The notes: generated by a model from the letters alone, not told the origin. Shown: positions 36,132-46,405, numbered from the stretch's first letter. The stretch is DNA of 64,000 bases from Paenibacillus sp. DMB20 (GCF_000987955.1 NZ_LAZU01000028.1:88299-152298); one strand, 5' to 3'. Numbers and translations: made by a program.

Positions 36132-36962
36132 ATGAGATGTTCCAACGCGGGCCGGCAGCCCAGAGGACTTGATCAAGCTGCGGATTCCTATGTTTACGAG
36201 AGCAAGCAGACGCTCGAACAACCGGTTACGTCGGTCAAACGGCAATTTCTGTGCAGGTATGCTTACGGAAGAGCGGCTGAAACCGTAATGTTGTCAGAGA
36301 AGGGTCAAGACTACATGGCTTTTGCCATTGACGGGGGAGTGTGCAGCTTCGTTCTGTGCGACGGCGTCGGTTTAAGCTTCCGTGGGGATTTTGCTTCCCG
36401 GTATTTGGGCAGCGGTCTTCTGAGTTGGTTGCGGTCCGGAAATGAGCTGGGCCTGCAGCAGCTTGAAAGCAAACTGATGGAGCTTTCCCAAGGAGCTGCG
36501 CGGGAATCCGCCAGTCTGCGGGTGGATGATAACATCCCGCAGCTGCTCAAAGAGGTTCTCCTGGAGAAACAACGCCAAGGCAGTGAAGCCATGTACATAT
36601 GCGGGCGTATCGAGCTCCCCGGTCGATTTCAGAGAAAAGGAAAAATGTGGATGGCCTGGCAGGGAGATTCCCGCCTTCGCATGTTTCAGCATCATATGGA
36701 GCTCACTTCCCGTTTCGGCGGCAGGTTTCACACTTCTGAGCGCTGGTCCACACGGTGCGGGCCGGTCGGAGGCAAGCCGAACGTATATGAATGCAGGCTG
36801 GATAACCCGTCAGGTTACCGGCTGCTGATGTATAGCGATGGTTTGAACGATCTGGATCCGATATCGGAAGCGGTGCCGGACGACCAGGTCCAGGTGCTGA
36901 TGAACTCCTTGCACACAGGCGGCCTGGAGGACGACGCATCTTTTTTGGAAATATCGTGGTAG
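36132..36962 (+). CDS. PP2C-type serine/threonine phosphatase
   Basis: A 276-residue PP2C-like phosphatase starting six bases after the vWA gene. Metal-binding residues can be placed: Asp60 in EKGQDYMAF (the usual NQD site), Asp77 in VLCDGVGLSFRGDFAS, the SDGL motif (MYSDGLNDL) and the C-terminal Asp pair in GGLEDDASFLEI. PP2C enzymes remove phosphate from Ser/Thr, so this probably reverses the action of the nearby kinase. The first ~40 residues are an extra segment. A terminator follows, marking the end of the T7SS locus. Confidence 0.82.
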   Translation: MRCSNAGRQPRGLDQAADSYVYESKQTLEQPVTSVKRQFLCRYAYGRAAETVMLSEKGQDYMAFAIDGGVCSFVLCDGVGLSFRGDFASRYLGSGLLSWLRSGNELGLQQLESKLMELSQGAARESASLRVDDNIPQLLKEVLLEKQRQGSEAMYICGRIELPGRFQRKGKMWMAWQGDSRLRMFQHHMELTSRFGGRFHTSERWSTRCGPVGGKPNVYECRLDNPSGYRLLMYSDGLNDLDPISEAVPDDQVQVLMNSLHTGGLEDDASFLEISW

Positions 36963-37000
36963 GCAAGTCGACCCGAGAGTATCAAATTGAATGAACCATG

Positions 37001-37030
37001 AAAGCCGGGCCTTCTAGGTCCGGCTTTTTT
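37001..37030 (+). terminator. Rho-independent terminator closing the T7SS locus
   Basis: AAAGCCGG-GCC ... GGT-CCGGCTTT followed by TTTT. Confidence 0.85.
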
Positions 37031-37094
37031 AGGCTGCGGCGGAACAGATCATCGGGTTATCGGCCGATTTGTAAAGGATGCGTTTAACCAAACA

Positions 37095-37154
37095 TTGACA
37101 CCCCTTATTTTAATGTGTATATTGTATATATACATTGATTATTTTATATACACA
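37095..37154 (+). promoter_or_regulatory. Promoter and inverted repeats for the GntR-ABC operon
   Basis: TTGACA (37095-37100), 17-bp spacer, TATATT (37118-37123). Arms TGTGTATA (37114-37121) and TATACACA (37147-37154) form an inverted repeat over the -10 and start region, with an inner GTATATATAC palindrome (37124-37133). This is the usual layout of a YtrA-type GntR autoregulatory operator. Confidence 0.65.
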
Positions 37155-37202
37155 CTTGTTCGGGATGTACGCATCAGAAAATATTGAAGCAAAAGGCAGG
37201 CG

Positions 37203-37592
37203 GTGAGCAACATTCATATTTTACTTTCACATTCCAGCGGCGAGCCTATTTATGTTCAAATCGAAAGGCAAGTCAGGCAGAGCATTATGCGAGGAGAACT
37301 GAAGCCGGGCGATCCGCTCCCTTCGATCCGGCAGCTGGCGAAGGATTTGGGCATCAGCGTCATTACGACCAAACGGGCCTACAACGAATTGGAGCAATTG
37401 GGACTGATCGAATCCATGGTGGGCAGGGGCTCATTTGTATCCGGCGCCAACCGGGAGATGATCAGGGAGCAGCGTCTTCGTGCTGTGGAGGACAAGATCA
37501 GAGAGCTTTTGGAGGAAAGTCGGGGCATTCCTCTGGAACTTCAAGAGCTCATGGAAATGATATACACATTGGATAAGGAGGAGCGCGAATGA
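37203..37592 (+). CDS. GntR family regulator, YtrA subfamily
   Basis: A 129-residue protein. The GntR winged helix covers residues about 12-80 (GEPIYVQIERQVRQSIMRGE, LKPGDPLPSIRQLAKDLGIS, TTKRAYNELEQLGLI). The C-terminal part is only ~45 residues, too short for a FadR or HutC effector domain and typical of the YtrA subfamily, which controls linked ABC transporters. The start is GTG 37203. It overlaps the next gene by 4 bp (ATGA) and heads a three-gene operon. Confidence 0.88.
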   Translation: MSNIHILLSHSSGEPIYVQIERQVRQSIMRGELKPGDPLPSIRQLAKDLGISVITTKRAYNELEQLGLIESMVGRGSFVSGANREMIREQRLRAVEDKIRELLEESRGIPLELQELMEMIYTLDKEERE

Positions 37593-38509
37593 TTCATTCG
37601 GAAAAAATGGAAGTCCGTGATATTCCTGCACTCGAGCTGAAGGGGTTGAATAAATCCTACGGTTCCTTTTGCCTTGACGAGATATCCTTCAGCATACCGA
37701 AAGGTTATATCACAGGGCTCATCGGGCCGAATGGTGCGGGGAAAAGCACGTTGATCAAGATGATCATGGGCATGATTGTACCGGACCGGGGCGAGATATT
37801 CATGCACGGCCAGCGGATCAGCACGGATGAAGGAGCGTTTAGGGAAGACATCGGGTATGTTTCCGACGAGAATATTTTTTATGATTTTTTAACGCTGGGC
37901 GAGATCGTCCGGATGACGGCACCGTTCTATAAGCGCTGGAACGAGCCCAAGCTTCGCCAACTCATGAACATTTTTCAGCTGCCGGAAAAGAAAAGGCTGA
38001 AGGATTGCTCGAAGGGGATGAAGATGAAGTTTTCCATCGCTTTGGCGATGGCCCGCGACCCGAAGCTGTTAATCCTGGACGAGCCGACGGCCGGATTGGA
38101 CCCGGTGTTCAGGAGAGAACTGCTTCAACTGTTCGGCGAATATATCCAGGACGAGAGTCGGACGATTCTGTTTTCAACCCATAATACGGACGATCTGGAC
38201 CGCATCGCTGATTACATAACCTTTTTGAATCAGGGAAAGGTCGTATTCAGCGACAGCAAAGACGATGTGATTGACAGGTACGTCATCGTAAAAGGCGTTT
38301 CCGAGCTTCTGGATGCCGATATCCGGCAGCATTTTGCGGGTCTTCGGGAGACCGCGCACGGATTTGAAGCGCTGTCGCCGGACAGGGGGGAAGCCGTGAG
38401 GCTGTTTGGCGATTCCGTTCTTTATGAACGGCCAACCTTGGAGGATATTATGTATTACACATCGAGAGGAGAGGGGCTCTTTGGGCAATCTGGCATTATT
38501 CATTCGTAA
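37589..38509 (+). CDS. ABC transporter ATP-binding protein (GntR-linked)
   Basis: A 306-residue ABC ATPase with Walker A GPNGAGKST near residue 53, signature CSKGMKMKF, Walker B LLILDEPTAGLD and H-loop STHNTDD. The last ~80 residues form a C-terminal extension common in YtrB-like ATPases. It is translationally coupled to the GntR gene before it and overlaps the permease gene by 29 bp. Such units respond to cell-wall antibiotics in relatives; here the inducer is unknown. Confidence 0.88.
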   Translation: MIHSEKMEVRDIPALELKGLNKSYGSFCLDEISFSIPKGYITGLIGPNGAGKSTLIKMIMGMIVPDRGEIFMHGQRISTDEGAFREDIGYVSDENIFYDFLTLGEIVRMTAPFYKRWNEPKLRQLMNIFQLPEKKRLKDCSKGMKMKFSIALAMARDPKLLILDEPTAGLDPVFRRELLQLFGEYIQDESRTILFSTHNTDDLDRIADYITFLNQGKVVFSDSKDDVIDRYVIVKGVSELLDADIRQHFAGLRETAHGFEALSPDRGEAVRLFGDSVLYERPTLEDIMYYTSRGEGLFGQSGIIHS

Positions 38510-39103
38510 AGACTGGATCGTTTTACGCAAGTATGCCTGGTTTTTTTTTATTGTGGCTCGTATTTTTTTCCTTTGGCAATAACGGCAACCTGCTTGGGGT
38601 TATGCTGCCGGCCATGCTGATCATTCTCATTTCCAACATCGACTTGAACCCGTTTCATAAATATGCGTTCAGTTTGCCGCTTTCGCGCCGGGAAATCATT
38701 CTCGGAAAGTATTTGTCATCGGTCTTTTTTTATGCTGACGGGTCTTGCAGCCACCTATTTGCTTCAATCGGCTTTTTTCCTCCTTACGGGCGGAGAACTG
38801 AGTTACACGTTGTTTCAAATCTGCGTGTCGGGTATCAGCCTGATCATGTTTATTACCCTGTATTACCCGCTTTATTATTGGCTGGGTCCGAAAGGCGGCC
38901 AGATTCTGAAAATGGTCGTCATGTTGGTTGCCTTCACGGTGACCTTCACCATCAATGCAGTTATTCAGAATTCGCAAGAATGGGTAACGTCAACTCATAT
39001 CGACAGCGGGATGGTTATCATGATGGGGATAGGGATATCCGGGCTGCTGCTTGTTCTGTCTTATCATTTGTCTGCAATCATCTTCCGCCGTATTGATGTG
39101 TAA
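38481..39103 (+). CDS. ABC-2 type permease (two frame breaks in T9 and T7 runs)
   Basis: A 206-residue membrane protein after repair, partner of the preceding ATPase. It starts at TTG 38481 (MGNLALFIRKDWIVLRKYAW) behind GAGAGGAGAGGGG, inside the end of the ATPase gene. Removing one T from 38541-38549 gives WFFLLWLVFFSFG, and one T from 38725-38731 joins YLSSVFF to MLTGLAATYLLQSA. About five to six TM helices remain. The segment FSLPLSRREIILGKYLSS is typical of ABC-2 permeases in such operons. Confidence 0.8.
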
Positions 39104-39227
39104 ATCCACCGAAGTCCTTCCATGAAGTCAGATCGAAAAAAAAGCCCTGTAGATTATAATTACCGTCCTTTTGGGTAATCTTGTGACAGATACGTTCACA
39201 ACGTTACGTTAAAGGAGATGGGCATAC

Positions 39228-40028
39228 ATGAAGCAAGAATACGGCCGATTTCAGGGAAAAACCGCGATCGTCACCGGAGCGGGTTCAGGGATCGGAAGAG
39301 CGACCGCCGTCAGATTGGCCAAGGAAGGCGCCAATGTCGCCTTGTTTGACTTGAAGGATGACCGCACGTTGGAGGTGGAAAAAGAGCTTTCGTCCATCCG
39401 TCAAGAGTGTGCGCGAGCATTTGACGTGGACATTTCGAATCCCGAACGCGTGGAAAAGGCAGTACTGGAAGCCGTCGAGATTTTTGGCGGGATTGACATC
39501 GTTTTTGCAAATGCCGGCATTAACGGCGTTCTCTCGCCCGTGGATGAAATGAAGCCCGAGGACTGGGAGCAAACGCTTCGCGTCAATTTGAACGGTACGT
39601 TCCTTACCGTAAAGTACGCGGTACCGCATTTGAAAAAAAGAGGCAAGGGCAGCATTATTATCACCAGCTCCGTGAACGGTACACGGGTATTCACCGGCTT
39701 CGGCATGATTGCGTACAGCACGACCAAAGCCGGCCAGGTCGCTTTTGCCAAAATGGCGGCACTGGAGCTGGCCCGGTTCAAAATCCGCGTCAATGTCATC
39801 TGTCCGGGAGCGATTTCCACCAACATCGATCAGAGCACGAAGAAGCAGGGCGGTCTGGAAGAGATCACGATTCCGATCGAATTTCCGGAGGGCGGGCAGC
39901 CTCTGGCGGAAGGGCCGGGTCAGCCGGAGGACGTGGCCGATCTCGTTGCGTTCCTTGCCTCGGACGAATCCCGGCATATTACCGGTTCGCAGATCTTTAT
40001 CGACGGTGCGGAATCGCTCCTTCATTAA
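39228..40028 (+). CDS. Short-chain dehydrogenase/reductase (SDR), FabG-like
   Basis: A 266-residue classical SDR. The NAD(P)-binding motif TGAGSGIGRATA lies near residue 17, NAGI near residue 95, the catalytic Ser in ITSSVNGTR and the YxxxK pair in AYSTTKAGQ; Asn in the active site is also present. Asp in ALFDLKD at the end of beta-2 suggests NAD(H) over NADP(H). The substrate is not identifiable. AAAGGAG precedes the ATG. It stands alone. Confidence 0.87.
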   Translation: MKQEYGRFQGKTAIVTGAGSGIGRATAVRLAKEGANVALFDLKDDRTLEVEKELSSIRQECARAFDVDISNPERVEKAVLEAVEIFGGIDIVFANAGINGVLSPVDEMKPEDWEQTLRVNLNGTFLTVKYAVPHLKKRGKGSIIITSSVNGTRVFTGFGMIAYSTTKAGQVAFAKMAALELARFKIRVNVICPGAISTNIDQSTKKQGGLEEITIPIEFPEGGQPLAEGPGQPEDVADLVAFLASDESRHITGSQIFIDGAESLLH

Positions 40029-40115
40029 GGGCAAACGGCGAATGCATATGGATTGGAGCTTCATGGTGGAATAAACAAACGTTCCATACCATTTTTGTTT
40101 TTGGAGGACTTAAAA

Positions 40116-40150
40116 ATTCCCCCTGTATCTCATGATGCCGGGGGATCTTT
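40116..40150 (+). terminator. Probable terminator after the SDR gene
   Basis: ATTCCCCC ... GGGGGAT followed by a T-rich stretch; moderate stem. Confidence 0.5.
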
Positions 40151-40259
40151 CTGTTTTCATCGGTAACGGGAAACGAGGCGGTTTTCTTGTTTGGAGAGTG
40201 TTCATGACAGCATGATTTCGGTATGATTATAGTATTCCAGGAAAGAGGAGGTATCCGTC

Positions 40260-40631
40260 TTGAGCATGTTTTCACGGCTCGCCGAGCAAAAGATTGAAGA
40301 AGCCGTACGAAACGGGGAATTCGACAATCTGTCTTATGCCGGAAAAAAACTGAACGTCGACGATCTTTCCCATATCCCCGAAGACCTGCGGATGTCCTAT
40401 CGCATCATGAAAAATGCCGGTTTCGTTCCTGAGGAAGTCGCGCTCCGAAATGAATGCGTCCGGTTGTTTGACCTTGTGAATGCCTGCGGCAGCGAAGGAG
40501 AACGAGAGAAGCACCGAAAGCTGTTGAACGAGAAGACGCTGCGCCTGCAGATGCTGATGGAACAAAGAGGTCTTGGAAGCAGCGGTGCCTTCCTTCAATA
40601 TGAGGAGCGGATTAAAGACCGGCTATTGTAA
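40260..40631 (+). CDS. DUF1992 (DnaJ-homologue) family protein
   Basis: A 123-residue protein with the DUF1992 pattern: RLAEQKIEEAVRNGEFDNLS near the start, GKKLNVDDLSHIPEDLRMSYRIMKNAGFVPEEVALRNE in the middle (given here only as a region, residues about 28-65), and a helical C-terminus. In other bacteria it is annotated as a DnaJ-related domain of unknown role. TTG 40260 is eight bases after GAGGAGG; ATG 40266 is an alternative start. Confidence 0.85.
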   Translation: MSMFSRLAEQKIEEAVRNGEFDNLSYAGKKLNVDDLSHIPEDLRMSYRIMKNAGFVPEEVALRNECVRLFDLVNACGSEGEREKHRKLLNEKTLRLQMLMEQRGLGSSGAFLQYEERIKDRLL

Positions 40632-40677
40632 GCTGAACGCGACCCGAAAAAACACCGTTAATCCGCAGATTGCAAAA

Positions 40678-40728
40678 AAAAAGCGCCTTTCCTGAACCTG
40701 ACAACCAGGCATTGAAAGGCGTTTTTGC
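40678..40728 (+). terminator. Terminator between convergent DUF1992 and gluQ genes
   Basis: AAAAGCGCCTTTC ... GAAAGGCGTTTTTGC, symmetrical and usable on both strands. Confidence 0.8.
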
Positions 40729-40748
40729 TTCAGGAGTCGGAAGAACAT

Positions 40749-41729
40749 TTAGCTCAGGAGGCTGTACATGTGATCGGTCATCATGATCGGACGCGAGGTC
40801 ACTCGGGATAAGGAAAAATGGCCGACCAGCTCGGCAGGCTGCACCCGCTCGGGTTTATCCAGCAGGCCGGAGGCGTAAGCCAGCCATCCCACGACTTGCT
40901 CCGCCGGGATTCCTTCGTCTCTAAGGTTTGAAAGGCTCAGCCCGCGGCTTCGTTTGGCGAGCCTTCTTCCTTCCTCATCCACCAGGAGCGGGATATGGGC
41001 AAACCGCGGGGGGCGTTTGCCGAGCGCTTCATAAAGCAGCAGCTGCCTGGGCGTGGAATCAAGCAAGTCCGCGCCGCGGAGCACGTCGGTGATTCCCATA
41101 AGCGCATCGTCCACGACAACGGCGAGCTGGTAGGAAAACATGCCGTCCGCCCGTTTAACGACAAAGTCGCCTCCGGCATCGCCCAGCATTTGCAGAGGGC
41201 CCTCAATTCCGTCAACGAAGGACATCGTTCGGCCGGGAGCTTTAAACCGGAGGGAGGGCTGTTTGGATTCTGCCCGACGGGCTCTTTCCTCCGGCCCAAG
41301 ACTGCGGCACGTTCCCGGATAAACAGGCCCCTCCGAAGAAAGTCCATGCGGGGCGCTGGAAACCGACAATATATCCGCCCTGCTGCAATAGCAAGGGTAC
41401 AGGAGGTCTTTATCCTTCAAAATACGGAGAGCCTCTTGGTACAGCTCTAGCCGCTTGCTCTGCACGTACGGTGCATAAGGTCCGCCGATATCGGGCCCCT
41501 CGTCCCAGTCCAGGCCCAGCCATTTCAGATCATTCACGATCTGCTCGATAAAATGGGCTTTGGAGCGAGCTGTATCTATATCCTCTATCCGCAAAATGAA
41601 GGTTCCGCCGGCGCTTCTTACTTGGAGCCAGGCCACCAGAGCGGCAAGCGCGTTGCCTACATGCATGGTTCCCGAAGGAGTAGGAGCGAAACGCCCTCGA
41701 AGCGCCGTTGACGATGAGGATTGCTGCAT
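40749..41729 (-). CDS. gluQ: Glutamyl-Q tRNA(Asp) synthetase
   Basis: A 326-residue truncated glutamyl-tRNA synthetase paralogue that attaches glutamate to queuosine in tRNA(Asp). Class I motifs are present: FAPTPSGTMHVGNALAAL (HIGH-like HVGN) near residue 14 and the KMSKS-like RLAKRSRG near residue 242. The zinc site includes CYC near residue 110 and a later Cys (YPGTC). The protein ends before any anticodon-binding domain, as expected for GluQ-RS. It implies queuosine-modified tRNA. Confidence 0.92.
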   Translation of the reverse strand: MQQSSSSTALRGRFAPTPSGTMHVGNALAALVAWLQVRSAGGTFILRIEDIDTARSKAHFIEQIVNDLKWLGLDWDEGPDIGGPYAPYVQSKRLELYQEALRILKDKDLLYPCYCSRADILSVSSAPHGLSSEGPVYPGTCRSLGPEERARRAESKQPSLRFKAPGRTMSFVDGIEGPLQMLGDAGGDFVVKRADGMFSYQLAVVVDDALMGITDVLRGADLLDSTPRQLLLYEALGKRPPRFAHIPLLVDEEGRRLAKRSRGLSLSNLRDEGIPAEQVVGWLAYASGLLDKPERVQPAELVGHFSLSRVTSRPIMMTDHMYSLLS

Positions 41730-41895
41730 AATTTCACCTTCCGAGTCGGTTTTTCGTTTATCGTGCTTATTTTATTATTGTACCGCAGGGTCGATCTTGC
41801 TTTCCAGAGGAGGACGAAAGCAAGGTCTTGGAGGCCCGTCGGATGTGTCATATAATAAATAACAAACAACCAATTTATAGACAGGATACGGATAC

Positions 41896-44407
41896 ATGAA
41901 AAGTAGTGAACTTCCTATACACCAAGTACTGCCCGAGTTAAAAGAAACCTTTCGCCGTCATGGCTCTGCGGTTTTAATCGCAGAGCCGGGGGGCGGGCAA
42001 AACGACGCAGGTGCCGCTTGCATTTCTTGGCGAGCCGTGGCTTGAGGGCAAGAAAATCATCATGCTGGAGCCGCGCAGATTGGCTGCCCGATCGGCGGCT
42101 TCGTTCATGGCGGCTTCCCTTGGGGAGCAAGTCGGACAAACCGTGGGTTACCGCGTACGCATGGACAGTCGCGTTAGCGAAGGAACGGCCATCGAGGTGG
42201 TGACCGAGGGAATTCTAACCCGGATGCTTCAGAGCGATCCGGAGCTGTCCGGGATCGGCATGATTATTTTTGACGAGTTCCACGAACGGAGCATTCATGC
42301 CGATACGGGACTTGCTCTGTCCTTGGAATCGCAGTCGGTGCTCCGGGAGGATTTGAAGCTGCTCGTGATGTCCGCCACCTTGGAGGCGGAGCCGGTCGCG
42401 AAGCTTCTGGGCCAAACCCCGGTCATTCGCTGTGCCGGACGCTCATTCCCGGTGGAAACCGTCTACGCTCCTCCGATTTCGTCCCAGAACACGGAGCAGG
42501 CTGCGGCAGCGGTCATTTTGCGTGCGCTGTCAGAGAATTCGGGCGATGTTCTGGCTTTCTTTCCGGGGGTCAGAGAAATCCGGCGGACCGCCGATACGCT
42601 GCGAAACGGCCGGCTTCCGGAAGACGTTGTGATCCGGGAACTGTACGGTCTGCTGTCCCCGGATAAACAAGACCAAGCCGTACGGCCGGACCCCGAAGGC
42701 CGTAGAAAAGTCGTGTTGTCCACCTCGATTGCGGAGACAAGCCTGACGATCGAAGGCATCCGAACCGTAGTGGACAGCGGTTATATGCGGACAGAGGTAT
42801 TCTCGCCGAGAACCGGTCTGCCGCAGCTGGTGACGCGGCGCGTATCCAAGGCCTCGGCGGATCAGCGACGCGGACGGGCGGGGCGGCTGGCCTCTGGCGT
42901 ATGTTACAGGCTTTGGAGCGCGGAGGAGCAGTCGCGGCTGCGAGACATCGACACGCCGGACATTTTGCAGACGGATCTGGCTCCGCTTGCCCTGGAACTC
43001 GCCGTATGGGGCGTGAGGGATCCGGCGGAACTGTCCTGGCTGGATGAGCCGCCGTCCGCTTTGTTCCGGCAGGGCAGGGAGCTGCTGCGGCAGCTGGGCG
43101 CTCTGGATGAAGCCGGATCGGTGACGCAGCATGGACGGAACATGGCGGGACTAGGCCTTCATCCGCGCCTGGCCCATCTGCTCCTTAAAGGTAAAGAGCT
43201 CGGTCTGGGGGCTTTGGCTTGCAGGCTTGCCGTTCTGCTTCAGGAGCGCGACATTATAAGCGGTTCCGAGGCTTACCAGGACCGGGATATCCGAACGAGA
43301 GTCGAACATTTTCTGTTCATGGAGCGGAACGGCAAAGACGGGCTGGCAGAAGGCAAAGCGGCATCCTTCAAACGCATGCTGCAGGATATCCGCCATCTGC
43401 AGGACAAGCTCGGAGCCGATTCGAAAGAAGAGATGCGCATTGACATGTGCGGGCTGCTGTTGTCCTTTGCTTACCCCGACCGGATCGGGAAAAACCGCGG
43501 AGGCGGGAGTTTCCTTCTTCGCAGCGGACGCGGGGTCGTTTTGGCTTCGGTGCAGCAGCTGAGCCGCTCCAATTATATCGTCGCAGCCTCGATCGATGAT
43601 CAGGGGGCGGACGGAAACATTTTGCTGGCGGCACCTTTAGAGGAGTCCATCATCGAAACGCATTATGGCAAGGATATGAACGAAGTCAAAGAAGTGTACT
43701 GGGATTCGGAATCCGGAAGCGTCAGGGCCAGAACACGGAAGATGCTGGGGGCCATCGTCATGAAGGAGCGCCCGGATTCCCGCCCTTCCGGGGAAGAGGT
43801 ATCCCGAGCGCTAATTCAAGGCATAAGGAAAGAGGGCCTGCAGCTCCTTCATTGGAGCAAACAGGCCCTTCAAATGAAACAGCGCATGGCATTCATGCGG
43901 CATCATCATCCGGATTGGCCGGATGTTGCCGACGAGGCGCTGCTGAATACGATGGAGGTTTGGCTCGGCCCCTATCTTGAGGGTGTCCGCAACCGGCAGG
44001 ATTTGCATCGGATTCATACCGGGACTTTGCTGGAGCATCTTCTTAGCTGGGAACAGCGGAAACAACTGCAGAGCGAGGCGCCGACACACATTAAAGTGCC
44101 CAGCGGTTCGCTGATCCCGGTAAGCTATGACCGACCGGAAGCGCCTGCACTGGCTGTCCGGCTCCAAGAACTGTTTGGATTGCAGGAAACGCCGCGCATT
44201 GCCGGGGGCAGGGTCCCGCTGACCTTGCATCTTTTGTCGCCGGCCCAGCGGCCCGTTCAGGTGACCTCGGACCTGTCGAGCTTTTGGAACAGCGGCTACT
44301 TTGAGGTAAAGAAAGATTTGAAGGGACGTTATCCGAAACACTATTGGCCGGATGATCCGCGAGAAGCCATACCGACCAACCGGACGCGGCCGAAGATGCA
44401 GGGCTGA
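41896..44407 (+). CDS. hrpB: ATP-dependent helicase HrpB, DEAH-box (frame break in the P-loop G6 run)
   Basis: An 836-residue DEAH/RHA-type helicase. Motif I reads AEPGAGKTTQVPL after one G is removed from 41988-41993; the N-terminal 31 residues are otherwise out of frame. Motif II is FDEFHERS (DEFH, the HrpB variant of DEAH), motif III SATLEA, motif V STSIAETSLTIEGI and motif VI QRRGRAGR. The C-terminal third matches the HrpB-specific domain. HrpB is a presumed RNA helicase of uncertain role. The start ATG 41896 has only a weak ribosome site. Confidence 0.9.
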
Positions 44408-44473
44408 CGTTTTGCCTTTCCTTCTGGCGGGTAATGATGGGTGACCCAAACCGACTGAAGGAGGGAATGCAAC

Positions 44474-45011
44474 ATGGAAAAGAAAATCGTTGGCGTGTTT
44501 GCTACGGAAGATGAGGCCGTGAGGGCCATTGGAGAGCTTCAGCGCAGAGGAGTCCCTACGGAAGCCATTTCAATCCTTTCCAAGGATAAGCGGGACGTGG
44601 AAACCGTCACCGAAGAAACGGGGACGAAAGCGCCCGAGGGCGTGGCGGCAGGGGCAGCGACCGGCGGAATACTCGGCGGGGTGGCCGGACTGCTCGCCGG
44701 CGTCGGCGCTCTGGCGATACCGGGCATCGGACCGATCATCGCCGCCGGACCTATTGCCGCAACGCTTGCAGGAGCGGCCGTCGGCGCGGGAGCCGGCGGA
44801 CTTGTTGGAGGATTGATCGGCCTTGGCATTCCCGAAGATGGAAGCCAAGGAGTATGAATCCTATGTAAATGAAGGCCGCATTCTTGTCCTTGTGGATGCC
44901 GGGCAGCGGAATGCCGATATTTATGACGTTTTCCGTTCCAACCAATCCCTGAATGCCCACCGGTATGACGGGGTTGACGATGGGCTTCCTCCAAGAGGCA
45001 CCATTTTATAA
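44474..45011 (+). CDS. General stress protein 17M-like (YflT domain) protein (frame break at 44840)
   Basis: A 178-residue protein. The N-terminal MEKKIVGVFATEDEAVRAIGE, then RRGVPTEAISILSKDK, matches the YflT/heat-induced stress protein domain. The middle is a Gly/Ala-rich hydrophobic region with two hairpin-like segments (GGILGGVAGLLAGVGALA; AATLAGAAVGAGAGGLVGG). Removing one G of the GG at 44840-44841 continues the frame as IPEDEAKEYESYVNEGRILVLVDA, typical of the family's C-terminal part. This is the only break not in a run of five or more. Likely stress-induced; AAGGAGGG precedes the ATG. Confidence 0.82.
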
Positions 45012-45032
45012 ATAAATAGGCGTTCTCATCTC

Positions 45033-45067
45033 AGGTCCGGTTCCTGGAAGGAACCGGGCTTTTTTTC
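45033..45067 (+). terminator. Rho-independent terminator
   Basis: GTCCGGTTCC-TGGA-GGAACCGGGC followed by T7. Confidence 0.9.
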
Positions 45068-45173
45068 GGGGACAAAGCGCAAAGATACCGCTTGGAATCA
45101 TTCCCCGGTCGAAGATCCGGGGGATGATGTCTTATAATGATGTATAAGTTCAGGAAAGAATGGAGGAGAAGGA

Positions 45174-46359
45174 ATGCGGAAAGAGAGAATTCCGGAGATC
45201 GAGCGCCTGCGCGGTCTCGCTTTTTTGGCAGTCGTCCTCCAGCACTCGATAGCTCATTATTCGGTAGAGGAGGGAATGGGCCTAGCGGACGGAGTCGGGA
45301 TGGCTGCCATGCTGTTGGCGGTCAAATTTGCCGTCCCGGCCTTTATTTTCATCACGGGCCTTGTTCTTTTTTTATAATGATCCCCAGCAGTTGAATTATG
45401 GAACGTTTGTCCGAAAAAGGGTTCTTGATATATATGTTCCGTTTGCGGTCTGGACCATTATCCATATGGCCGTGAACCGCGGATTGCATCCGGGTTCGCT
45501 TGACGGCTGGGCCGATCTTGGCCTTAATCTGTTGACCGGAAAAGCGAGTTCCCATTTATGGTATATCATCATGCTATTTCAGTTCTATCTGCTGTATCCG
45601 CTGTTTCGCTCCGCGTTACTTGGTGTTTCCCGGCGGTTTACCCTTAAAATGAACGTCATTCTGCTGTTGGTTGCAGGAGGATTGTATGTTCTCGTGACCG
45701 CTCACATTACCGATATCGGAAGCTGGATGGGACAACTTCATATTCCGGTATGGAGCGATTTGTTTACCACCTATGCGGACCGAAACGCCTTCTTTTATTC
45801 GTTTTATTTCATGCTCGGAGCAGCAGCCGGAATGAACCAGCGTGTCTGGAAAACCTGGATAAGGAAGGCCCGTCCGTTCTATTGGCCTCTGTTTTTCTTC
45901 CTCTTCGGCGCTCTTCTGATGAAGGGAATCGGGGAGATCCTAACGGCGCAAGGGGCGGGGATAACCTTTTATTCCTTGTCGCTGCTTCGGCCATGGATGG
46001 CTGTGTTCCTCATCTGTTCGATCTTCGTGACGTATGATGTTTCGGTCTGGATCTGCCGCCATGGCGGGCCTGTGGTCAACCGGCTGTTGTCTTCCCTGGG
46101 GCTATATTCCTTCGGTGCATACCTGATGCATCTCTTGACGCTGAGAATCAGTTATCTTGCCGACGAGGCCTGGTTCGTGGCGGCGCCATCCTGGGCAAGA
46201 ATCCTGTTTTCCTGGGGGATTGGCACCATGCTGGCTTATGCGGGAGCCCGGCTGATCTCCTTGCTTCCTTTCGGCAAATGGTTAGCCGGCGTTCCGGGCG
46301 GCAGGAGCCGGAGAAAAAGAATGACCGTTAAAACCGCGGGAACCCCTGCGGACATGTAA
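45174..46359 (+). CDS. Acyltransferase-3 family membrane protein (frame break in a T7 run)
   Basis: A 394-residue integral membrane protein with about ten TM segments. The N-terminal signature IERLRGLAFLAVVLQHS with the catalytic His, and KRVLDIYVPFAVWTIIH later, belong to the acyltransferase-3 family (OafA/YfiQ/IcaC-like), which O-acetylates or modifies surface polysaccharides. Removing one T from 45367-45373 joins FIFITGLVLF to YNDPQQLNYGTFVRKR. GGAGGAGAAGG precedes ATG 45174. No polysaccharide cluster adjoins, so its target is unknown. Confidence 0.82.
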
Positions 46360-46405
46360 CTTGGCGTTACCGCAAGGCTCTCATTCATGGCTGGAGGAAC
46401 GCGAA

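Noticed and set aside
44570..44994. Pro/Ala-rich open frames antisense to the YflT-type gene
   Set aside because: They mirror the Gly/Ala-rich codons of the real gene and have no start signals.
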